The notes beneath the pieces were generated by a model, which worked only from the letters and a program-made list of their open reading frames with translations, was not told the origin of the DNA and ran no database searches. DNA of 6,546 bases from Bacteroidota bacterium (lineage in GTDB: Bacteria; Bacteroidota; Bacteroidia; J057). Position 1 is the first letter of the stretch. Each line of letters begins with the position of its first letter. A program made the position numbers and the translations under genes. Below, one piece after another: positions 1 to 4,812 of this stretch. The stretch spans positions 1 to 6,546 of the forward strand of contig CAUJFT010000135.1 of the NCBI GenBank assembly GCA_963169475.1, given 5' to 3'.

Positions 1-18
1 TAAATTTTTTATTTTTTT

Positions 19-50
19 TTTGGATAAATAAAAAAATGATTTTAACTTTG
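19..50 (+). promoter_or_regulatory. Upstream promoter P1 of the pheS leader (Bacteroidota type)
   Basis: A TTTG -33 element at 19-22 is followed after 20 nt by TAACTTTG (43-50), an exact match to the Bacteroidota TAnnTTTG -7 box. Transcription would start near 56-58. The product would run straight into the terminator at 115-155, so this promoter makes either a short RNA of about 100 nt or an attenuated pheS leader. No gene lies between promoter and terminator. The match is direct; activity is inferred. Confidence 0.6.
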
Positions 51-114
51 TATTCAAGTTGTCGAAAGCAAGTTTCTTTTGGCAAATAAGGTTTTTTTCC
101 ATGGTTGTTGGGTT

Positions 115-155
115 TACCCTTTTGTGTCGTGAAGATGCTAAAGGGTATTTTTTTT
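115..155 (+). terminator. Intrinsic terminator/attenuator upstream of pheS
   Basis: TACCCTTT (115-122) pairs perfectly with AAAGGGTA (140-147) across a 17-nt loop, and eight T residues follow directly (148-155). This is a canonical plus-strand rho-independent terminator. It lies about 60 nt downstream of promoter P1 and 73 nt upstream of the pheS start. Its T-tract overlaps the -33 element of the next promoter. A competing small hairpin, GGGT/ACCC (110-119), would consume part of the 5' arm, though its 2-nt loop makes it weak. Confidence 0.75.
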
Positions 156-184
156 GGGAAAAAACGTAATATTTCTTATCTTTG
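153..184 (+). promoter_or_regulatory. Proximal promoter P2 of pheS
   Basis: TTTG (153-156), 20 nt, then TATCTTTG (177-184) gives a full match to the Bacteroidota -33/-7 promoter at normal spacing. Transcription would begin near 191, leaving a leader of about 37 nt before the ATG. The -33 element sits at the end of the preceding terminator's T-tract, so the terminator and promoter are physically fused. Confidence 0.75.
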
Positions 185-227
185 CTCCCTCTTTTAAAAG
201 AAACATTATAATATAGGATATATACTT

Positions 228-1253
228 ATGCAGGAAATAATTCACTCACTGATACAAGAATTAACGCAGTTTCAGATAAATACCCAAGGAGAGCTTGACG
301 CTTTCAAGACCCGGTTTACCAATAAAAAAGCCGTCATCAATGATTTATTTGAATCTTTCAAAAGCGTTCCCAAAGAAGAGAAGCGTGTAGTGGGGCAGAT
401 GCTTAATGAATTGAAAACAAAAGCATACGAAAAACTCGAAGCCGCTCAAGAAATATTTGAAAAAGAAAAAATCACTTTTCAGATACCTCACGACTTGACC
501 CTACCCGGAGATGCCTTCGTTCAAGGAGGGCGGCACCCGCTTGCAATGGTCATGAATAAACTGATTCATATCTTTGAACAAATAGGGTTTGAGGTAGCAT
601 CGGGTCCTGAAATAGAAGACGATTGGCATAATTTCTCCGCCTTGAACTTTCGAGAGAATCACCCTGCAAGAGATATGCAAGACACATTCTTTGTCTCACT
701 AAATCCGGACTACTTACTTAGGACACATACTTCTTCTGTTCAAATCCGTGTCATGGAGACCCAAAAGCCGCCGATTCGAATTTTGGCTCCGGGTAGAGTG
801 TATCGTAATGAGGCAGTCTCTGCTCGTTCTCATTGCTTTTTCCATCAATTAGAAGGATTATATATTGACAGAAACGTAAGTTTTGCCGATATGCAGCAAA
901 CACTGCTTTACTTTGCAAAGTCAATGTTTGGAGAAAATGCCAAAATCAGGCTTCGCCCTTCTTATTTTCCCTTTACAGAAATTAGTGCTGAAATGGATGT
1001 TTCTTGCCAAATATGCGAAGGAGAGGGCTGCGGAGTATGCAAGCATACCGGTTGGTTAGAGATTATGGGTTGTGGAATGGTGGACCCCAACGTCTTAGAA
1101 AATTGCGGGATTGACCCCGATATTTATTCGGGATATGCCTTTGGTATGGGGATAGACCGCCTCGCTATGATGACTTATAAAGTCCCAGACTTAAGAATGT
1201 TTTCACAAAATGACATTCGATTACTTCGGCAGTTTGAAAAGATTGAGTTCTAA
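228..1253 (+). CDS. pheS: Phenylalanine--tRNA ligase alpha subunit
   Basis: PheS is the catalytic subunit of the cytosolic alpha2-beta2 phenylalanyl-tRNA synthetase, which charges tRNA-Phe with phenylalanine using ATP. At 341 residues it has the usual family length. Residues 1-85 form the helical N-terminal arm that contacts tRNA. The class II core follows: motif 1 around 101-127 (GRHPLAMVMN start, Pro127), the substrate-binding HTSS segment (167-170), motif 2 GRVYRNE (189-195) with Arg193, and motif 3 GMGIDR (306-311) with Arg311. Ala304 in YAFG matches the Ala294 that controls substrate pocket size in E. coli PheS. Cys260, Cys263, Cys268 and Cys271 form a C-x2-C-x4-C-x2-C insertion, known in Firmicutes and Bacteroidota PheS and absent in E. 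coli. Motif 3 has Asp310 where many members have Glu. The start is the first ATG after promoter P2. The beta-subunit gene pheT is not adjacent. Identification is secure. Confidence 0.97.
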   Translation: MQEIIHSLIQELTQFQINTQGELDAFKTRFTNKKAVINDLFESFKSVPKEEKRVVGQMLNELKTKAYEKLEAAQEIFEKEKITFQIPHDLTLPGDAFVQGGRHPLAMVMNKLIHIFEQIGFEVASGPEIEDDWHNFSALNFRENHPARDMQDTFFVSLNPDYLLRTHTSSVQIRVMETQKPPIRILAPGRVYRNEAVSARSHCFFHQLEGLYIDRNVSFADMQQTLLYFAKSMFGENAKIRLRPSYFPFTEISAEMDVSCQICEGEGCGVCKHTGWLEIMGCGMVDPNVLENCGIDPDIYSGYAFGMGIDRLAMMTYKVPDLRMFSQNDIRLLRQFEKIEF

Positions 1254-1261
1254 TATAAAAT

Positions 1262-1291
1262 AGCCGGTGAGATTTGCTTGCCGGTTTTTTT
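1262..1291 (+). terminator. Intrinsic terminator of pheS
   Basis: CCGGTGAG (1264-1271) pairs with CTTGCCGG (1277-1284) over a 5-nt loop, with two G-T wobbles in the middle, and AG/TT can extend the base. Seven T residues follow (1285-1291). The hairpin begins about 10 nt after the pheS stop. It lies only 19 nt before the next start codon, so the downstream gene may depend on readthrough or on a promoter inside or near this segment. Confidence 0.85.
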
Positions 1292-1310
1292 ATAACGTGC
1301 TAAAAAAAAT

Positions 1311-2036
1311 ATGTCAAAAGCATTTCGATTTAAACAGTTTGAGATTTATCAAGATTTATGCGGCATGAAAATATCTTCTGTGGCTACTGTATTGGGCGCG
1401 CTTGCAGAAGCCTCAAATAATGAGCGGATTCTTGATATTGGCACAGGAACCGGACTACTAACACTCATGCTGGCCCAAAAATATCCTGATGCTGTCTTGG
1501 TCGCCGTAGAAAAAGACCCCGATGCCGCTTTACAAGCAAGAGAAAATTTTGAGCGAAGCCCTTGGAAGGGTCGTATTTCTCTAATTCAAGAAGATATTCT
1601 GGATCTGATTCCCGCCAATCAATCGCTAAAAAATACTTTTGATACGATTATTTGTAACCCGCCTTTTTTTTCAAAACAATACCCCTCTCCCGATGAAAAA
1701 AGAAACCTTGCAAGGCATACCCAATTTCTTACCCCACAAAATCTTGCCTTAGCGGGTAAGTTTTTCTTACACAACCAAGGGGCTTTCTGGATATTAGTTG
1801 CCCTCCCTTTTTTAGAAGAAGTGATAGCGCAATTTATGAAAAACGGGTATTTTCTCTCTCTTCGTTATGATATAGCGGATAATTTGCACGCCCCCAAAGC
1901 CTCATGTTCTGTACTACAATGGAGCTTTGTACCCTCTCAACCTATCAAACACGAAATATTTTATTTGAGAGATGAAAAAGGAAATCATAGCCTCCAAGCA
2001 CGAACATTATTAAAAGACTATCTAATCATTTTTTGA
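1311..2036 (+). CDS. trmN6: TrmN6/YfiC-like tRNA1(Val) (adenine-37-N6)-methyltransferase
   Basis: This is a class I SAM-dependent methyltransferase. The best match is the TrmN6 (YfiC) family, which methylates N6 of adenine 37 beside the anticodon of tRNA1-Val in the cytoplasm. The N-terminus carries the family's FRFKQF box (5-10). SAM motif I is ILDIGTGTG (40-48), Glu67 ends strand 2 as the likely ribose-binding acid, and Asp95 is the motif III acid. The catalytic adenine N6 motif is NPPF (116-119). The following DEKRNLARHT (128-137) is typical of the family. Length (241 aa) is normal. The usual MKVGTDGxLLG segment reads MKISSVATVLG (19-29), so its conserved Asp is replaced by Val24. That could alter SAM binding or indicate a divergent paralogue. 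There is no good TAnnTTTG box between the pheS terminator and this ATG. The start is preceded by an A-rich tract. Family is confident; exact tRNA target is inferred. Confidence 0.85.
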   Translation: MSKAFRFKQFEIYQDLCGMKISSVATVLGALAEASNNERILDIGTGTGLLTLMLAQKYPDAVLVAVEKDPDAALQARENFERSPWKGRISLIQEDILDLIPANQSLKNTFDTIICNPPFFSKQYPSPDEKRNLARHTQFLTPQNLALAGKFFLHNQGAFWILVALPFLEEVIAQFMKNGYFLSLRYDIADNLHAPKASCSVLQWSFVPSQPIKHEIFYLRDEKGNHSLQARTLLKDYLIIF

Positions 2037-2067
2037 CAGAGTTACTCAAATACAAAAGTACTTTGTC
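2035..2067 (+). terminator. Possible weak terminator after trmN6
   Basis: GACAGAGT (2035-2042) can pair with ACTTTGTC (2060-2067), with one G-T pair, across a 17-nt loop. A pyrimidine-rich stretch follows, but there is no continuous T-tract. It begins in the trmN6 stop codon. A 10-bp palindrome, AAAGTACTTT (2055-2064), overlaps the 3' arm. This is a structural possibility only. Confidence 0.3.
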
Positions 2068-2124
2068 TCTTTCTCCTACTCTATCCAAAACCTAAAACTG
2101 GTTACAAAAAAAAATGAAAAATAA

Positions 2125-2156
2125 TTAGGAAAATATAAAAAATCACTCTACCTTTG
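2125..2156 (+). promoter_or_regulatory. Promoter of tRNA-Ala
   Basis: TACCTTTG (2149-2156) is an exact TAnnTTTG -7 box ending 11 nt before the tRNA 5' end. TTAG (2125-2128), at 20-nt spacing, is the best available, imperfect -33 element. Transcription would begin within a few bases of the mature tRNA end. Confidence 0.7.
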
Positions 2157-2165
2157 CGCCTGCAA

Positions 2166-2241
<76 letters not shown>

Positions 2242-2245
2242 CACT

Positions 2246-2282
2246 AAACGGATACTTTTTCATAGAAGGTATCCGTTTTTTT
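2246..2282 (+). terminator. Intrinsic terminator of tRNA-Ala
   Basis: AAACGGATAC (2246-2255) pairs perfectly with GTATCCGTTT (2269-2278), and the stem can extend inward by three more pairs. Four further T residues follow (2279-2282). It starts 5 nt after the tRNA and ends a monocistronic tRNA transcript. Confidence 0.9.
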
Positions 2283-2355
2283 GTCAAAGGATTAAATATA
2301 TTTTACATAAGCCGCTTTTTTTCGGGATAGCCGTTATTATCATTATAATTAATAC

Positions 2356-2363
2356 TATCTTTG
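2356..2363 (+). promoter_or_regulatory. -7 box of the secreted-protein gene
   Basis: TATCTTTG is an exact Bacteroidota -7 element ending 17 nt before the ATG at 2381. Transcription would start about 10 nt before the start codon, so the leader is very short. No clear TTTG -33 element is visible; the region 2332-2337 (CGTTAT) is the nearest weak candidate. Confidence 0.6.
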
Positions 2364-2380
2364 TGGTCTGAAATAAATTT

Positions 2381-2797
2381 ATGCAAAAGGTTTATTTAAT
2401 ATCCATATCTATCTTATTTTTTTTACTGTTTAGTATGACAACAGCTAATCTTTCTGTTGCGCAGGGAGTAATCATGAATGATTTTAAGGTAGGTTTGCAA
2501 AACGGCGGGATTCAGTTGGATTGGGAGCTTCAGAACGAAACAGGAATTTCCGAGTTTAGAATTTACCGAAAAACAGGATATCAGACAGACTTTGAGTATG
2601 TCGCTACACTCTATGCAAATGGAAGCCTTCGTTACGCTTATTTCGACAAAACCGCTTTCAAAAACGATAACCTCCTCATTACCTATCAACTTAGAGTTAT
2701 CAAAAACGGAGTGCCTTCTCTTTTTCATGCCACTATTAGCCAAAATACAACCTCCGTACAACGAACTTGGGGAAGCATAAAAGGAATGTTTCGATAG
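2381..2797 (+). CDS. Small secreted protein with fibronectin-III-like fold, function unknown
   Basis: The 138-residue product begins with a classic signal peptide: Lys3, a hydrophobic core (5-18), then SVA before Gln28, with predicted signal peptidase I cleavage after Ala27. Mature proteins starting with Gln are common in Bacteroidota. Residues about 35-122 look like one beta-sandwich of fibronectin type III kind. It has a strand with the pattern IQLDWEL (44-50), then EFRIYRKT (58-65), FEYVATL (71-77), YAYFDKT (85-91) and a closing strand LLITYQLRVIKNG (98-110). Similar 'LxWE...xFxIxRS' modules occur in many exported Bacteroidota proteins. The C-terminus is a basic, aromatic tail, RTWGSIKGMFR (128-138). 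It is too short to be a type IX secretion C-terminal domain, and no lipobox is present, so the protein is probably periplasmic or surface-associated. It has its own promoter and no functional neighbours. The role is unknown. Confidence 0.82.
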   Translation: MQKVYLISISILFFLLFSMTTANLSVAQGVIMNDFKVGLQNGGIQLDWELQNETGISEFRIYRKTGYQTDFEYVATLYANGSLRYAYFDKTAFKNDNLLITYQLRVIKNGVPSLFHATISQNTTSVQRTWGSIKGMFR

Positions 2798-2973
2798 CCA
2801 TTGTGATATTTAAAAGACCATTGGGACGGTGGTATAGTGCTTTTTCTCAAAATATTGTGCTTTTTTCTGACAACCAAAAAATAAAAAATTGGCTAATTAT
2901 CAATAATTTCTGAAATATCAGGGGAGGATTATAAAAATAAATTCCGATTTAAAACTTATTCAGAGATAATTTG

Positions 2974-2981
2974 TAGTTTTG
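2974..2981 (+). promoter_or_regulatory. -7 box of the desaturase promoter
   Basis: TAGTTTTG is an exact TAnnTTTG match. The -33 element is weak (TTTA near 2948-2951). Transcription would start near 2988, giving a leader of about 200 nt before the desaturase ATG. A second, imperfect box, TAATCTTG (3130-3137), lies nearer the gene and could give a shorter leader. Confidence 0.5.
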
Positions 2982-2987
2982 CGCCGC

Positions 2988-3191
2988 ATACTTTTTTTAC
3001 GCTAAGTATAGAAAAGGAAGCGTTTATGGGCTACGAATTTTTTTATGTGCCGAATACAAATTCGTTTGAGAGAAAATAATTATTAACGTTTTTATAAATT
3101 AATTTCTCTGATTATCTTGAATTGTATTGTAATCTTGTAGATGATTTTGATTTAAACATTAATACATTATTAAATTACTCTTTAAATTTTT
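2988..3191 (+). promoter_or_regulatory. Long, structured 5' leader of the desaturase mRNA
   Basis: If the box at 2974-2981 is used, this leader contains two local hairpins: ATACTT/AAGTAT (2988-2993, 3004-3009) and a perfect 8-bp stem ACGAATTT/AAATTCGT (3033-3040, 3058-3065). Between them is AGGAAG (3015-3020), a purine-rich stretch 5 nt before an ATG that opens a 17-codon reading frame (3026-3079). The second hairpin lies entirely inside that frame. The remaining 110 nt are A/T-rich. No known riboswitch class was recognised. A regulatory role, for example temperature response, is inference only. Confidence 0.35.
3026..3079 (+). CDS. Possible 17-codon upstream ORF in the desaturase leader
   Basis: ATG at 3026 opens a 17-residue frame (MGYEFFYVPNTNSFERK) ending in TAA at 3077-3079. 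It is preceded by AGGAAG at 3015-3020, one of the few Shine-Dalgarno-like sites in the window. The frame ends 112 nt before the desaturase start and contains an 8-bp inverted repeat that would be unfolded by a translating ribosome. It could be a regulatory leader peptide or chance; there is no homology I recognise. Confidence 0.25.
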   Translation: MGYEFFYVPNTNSFERK

Positions 3192-4277
3192 ATGGCGACA
3201 TATTCCGTAAAGTACAATAATTCCAAGCAGAAGGAGTTTCTATCAACCCTTCGGCAAGAAATCAAGAATTATTTTGAAAAAAATAACCTTACCCCTCAGG
3301 CTGATAGCGCCATGTGGTTTAAGGTGTTCTTTTGGCTATTTGCTTGGTTGGGAAGCTATCTTCTTATTGTTTTTGGAAATTTTTCGCCTTTTTGGCTGCT
3401 TATAACCGCCTTTTTTCATGGATTTACCCACCTATTTATTGCCTTTAATATTTCTCACGACGCCAACCATAATTCTATTTCGCGAAATTTGACCGTCAAT
3501 AGAATCCTATCCTATTCTTTAGATATTATTGGTGTAAATTCCTTCTTATGGAGGGTCTCTCATAATGATGAACACCATAATTTTCTAAATATACATGAGC
3601 TTGATAACAATATTAATGGATTTGGGGTTATGCGCTTCACTACAGACGACCCGCTGAAACCCATTCATCGCTACCAACATATTTATGCAATTCTTCTTTA
3701 CGGACTTTCCACGATTAACTATGTTTTATTCAAGGATATAAACCTAATGCGTAAGGCATCCATAAAAGGAATCAAAGTTCCTAAAATAGAGTGGGTTAAA
3801 CTTATTGCATTTAAGCTATTTTATTACATGTATGTATTTGTTATCCCTGTTTTATATCTTAACATTCCTTTCTTATATGTATTTGCTACCTTTTTATTTA
3901 CGCATTTCTTTGTAGGCTTATCCTTGGCTTATGTCTTTCAGTGCGGGCATGTAAATGAAGAAATGCACATTCCCGAAGTGAAGGAAAATAGGGTTGAAGA
4001 CGCATGGGCTGTACATGTGTTAAAAAGTACCTGCGATTTTGCTTTGGATAATAAAGCCTTGACATGGCTAACCGGCGCAATCAATGTGCATATTATTCAT
4101 CACCTTATGCCGCATATCTGCCATACTCACTATACTGCACTCGCTCCTATTGTTAAAAAAGTAGCCTTAGATTATGGGATTGTATATAGAGAAAAGAAAA
4201 CTTTTTGGGAGGCTATCGTTTCTCATGGCAATTGGTTGAAAGCTGCTGGCACTTCTGAAAAAGTTGCTTTTGAATAA
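3192..4277 (+). CDS. Membrane fatty-acid desaturase (acyl-lipid/acyl-CoA type)
   Basis: This is an integral membrane di-iron desaturase that introduces a double bond into fatty acyl chains, using O2 and an external electron donor, in the cytoplasmic membrane. The three histidine boxes are complete: HDANH (89-93), HNDEHH (124-129) and HIIHH (300-304). His253, in the FQCGH segment (249-253), and the downstream HICHTHY (308-314) match the linoleoyl-CoA desaturase-like group common in Bacteroidota. Hydrophobic segments lie at about 43-62, 64-86, 165-180, 203-224 and 226-248, leaving the His boxes on the cytoplasmic side. There is no fused cytochrome b5 domain, so electrons must come from a separate carrier. 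Most relatives have Gln in box 3 (QxxHH); here it is His300, giving HxxHH. Length (361 aa) is normal. An in-frame TAA at 3183-3185 rules out a longer N-terminus. It appears monocistronic. Class is secure; regiospecificity cannot be read from sequence. Confidence 0.92.
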   Translation: MATYSVKYNNSKQKEFLSTLRQEIKNYFEKNNLTPQADSAMWFKVFFWLFAWLGSYLLIVFGNFSPFWLLITAFFHGFTHLFIAFNISHDANHNSISRNLTVNRILSYSLDIIGVNSFLWRVSHNDEHHNFLNIHELDNNINGFGVMRFTTDDPLKPIHRYQHIYAILLYGLSTINYVLFKDINLMRKASIKGIKVPKIEWVKLIAFKLFYYMYVFVIPVLYLNIPFLYVFATFLFTHFFVGLSLAYVFQCGHVNEEMHIPEVKENRVEDAWAVHVLKSTCDFALDNKALTWLTGAINVHIIHHLMPHICHTHYTALAPIVKKVALDYGIVYREKKTFWEAIVSHGNWLKAAGTSEKVAFE

Positions 4278-4304
4278 GCACAATTCCTATTTACACGATT
4301 GCCC

Positions 4305-4347
4305 AAAAAAGAGGTCATAACCATTTAGTCATAAATCGCGCCCTCTT
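4305..4347 (-). terminator. Possible minus-strand terminator (distal)
   Basis: Read on the minus strand, AAGAGG (4347-4342) pairs with CCTCTT (4314-4309) and is followed by four more T residues (4308-4305). The 27-nt loop is long. It lies 9 nt beyond the stop of the 62-codon minus-strand frame, and the outer pairing CACAAT/ATTGTG (4279-4284, 4350-4355) could stabilise it. Confidence 0.3.
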
Positions 4348-4365
4348 ACATTGTGTTATTGCCTG

Positions 4366-4390
4366 AAAAAGAGTACTTCGGAATTACTCT
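4366..4390 (-). terminator. Possible minus-strand terminator (proximal)
   Basis: On the minus strand AGAGTA (4390-4385) pairs with TACTCT (4375-4370), with two further A-T pairs inside after a mismatch, around a 3-nt loop. Four T residues follow (4369-4366). Its 3' tail is almost the same as that of the distal hairpin. The T-tract is short, so strength is doubtful. Confidence 0.35.
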
Positions 4391-4684
4391 GCCTTACTTG
4401 TTTTTCATCAGCAAGGCTATCGCTCAATGCAGAAAAGGGCGTATGATTTGCTACTTTACACGCAGCAAGAGGAATAACCCGTAGGGGAGAGGTGTGGTAC
4501 GATGATTTGCTCAACATGATGAAGCGAAGACCTTTATTTATCATTATAAAAAGACGAGTGAGTAAAAAAGAATACGATATTTTAAATTAAATATTTGATA
4601 ACCAATAACCTTATTCAATTTTATCTTCTTAGTTTTTTACCGATAAGTACTTAAAATACTCCGAAAAAAACATACTCGCTTTCT

Positions 4685-4739
4685 AAAATAAGGTATTTCA
4701 TGTTGTAGTTATAACCGACAAGAAATACCTTATTTTTTT
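4685..4739 (+). terminator. Long hairpin terminator before the LKR gene
   Basis: Fifteen perfect base pairs form between 4685-4699 and 4722-4736, and TGTTG/CGACA (4701-4705, 4716-4720) can extend the stem inside after one mismatch. The 3' arm merges into a T-tract that runs to 4739. A-residues before the 5' arm make it usable on both strands. It lies over 400 bp beyond the desaturase stop, so it either ends a long desaturase 3' UTR or belongs to an unannotated transcript in the gap. It insulates the next promoter. Confidence 0.75.
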
Positions 4740-4761
4740 ACGATTAGTATCAAGAAACTTG

Positions 4762-4769
4762 TAACTTTG
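4762..4769 (+). promoter_or_regulatory. -7 box of the LKR gene promoter
   Basis: TAACTTTG is an exact TAnnTTTG element. TTTA (4737-4740), at 21-nt spacing, is a weak -33 candidate and overlaps the end of the preceding terminator. The leader would be about 37 nt. As before pheS, a terminator T-tract abuts or supplies the promoter's upstream element. Confidence 0.6.
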
Positions 4770-4812
4770 CGGCTTTAAATCTATTTGCACCATTATTGTT
4801 ATTTTAAGTTAT

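Larger units (their letters stand above)
2798..3191. other. 394-bp intergenic region with desaturase leader
   Basis: No ordinary gene is visible. Positions 2817-2833 form a small hairpin (ACCATTG/CGGTGGT, 3-nt loop) followed seven bases later by five T residues; it could weakly terminate the upstream gene. Two similar strings, GTGCTTTTTCT (2837-2847) and GTGCTTTTTTCT (2867-2878), form an imperfect direct repeat. The right half is the transcribed leader of the desaturase, described separately. The rest is A/T-rich sequence without a recognised element. Confidence 0.6.
4278..4812. other. 535-bp gap without a confident gene; hairpin-rich
   Basis: The left part (4298-4540) is noticeably richer in G+C than the A/T-rich right part. 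It contains a near-repeat of 16 nt 60 bp apart (4298-4313 and 4358-4373, 14 of 16 identical) and a 9-bp repeat TGATTTGCT (4444-4452 and 4503-4511, 59 bp apart). CACAAT (4279-4284) can pair with ATTGTG (4350-4355), enclosing an inner AAGAGG/CCTCTT stem. A 62-codon open frame on the minus strand (4356-4544) crosses the region. I do not recognise its product, and its last codons lie inside a terminator-like tail, so I do not call it a gene. I checked for tmRNA, SRP RNA and RNase P RNA landmarks and saw none. The right part holds the long hairpin and the promoter of the next gene. Confidence 0.5.

Noticed and set aside
57..155. T-box riboswitch before pheS
   Set aside because: No AGGGTGG-type T-box sequence or specifier stem is visible before the terminator, and the class is rare outside Firmicutes and relatives.
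2423..2761. 112-codon minus-strand open frame over the small secreted-protein gene
   Set aside because: It is antisense to a gene with a clear signal peptide, fold pattern and promoter; the antisense product is Cys-rich and featureless.
2817..2845. Terminator for the secreted-protein gene
   Set aside because: The 7-bp stem has two G-T pairs and the T-tract starts seven bases after the stem; not strong enough to list separately.
3898..4080. 60-codon minus-strand open frame inside the desaturase
   Set aside because: Antisense shadow of conserved desaturase sequence.
4356..4544. 62-codon minus-strand open frame
   Set aside because: Product not recognised, no good promoter visible upstream on that strand, and its final codons are part of a terminator-like tail. 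Kept as a finding for the region, not as a CDS.
4390..4560. Possible tmRNA, SRP RNA or RNase P RNA in the G+C-richer gap
   Set aside because: No tag-peptide frame, no SRP GGAAGCAGCC core and no RNase P GAGGAAAGTC-like core on either strand.
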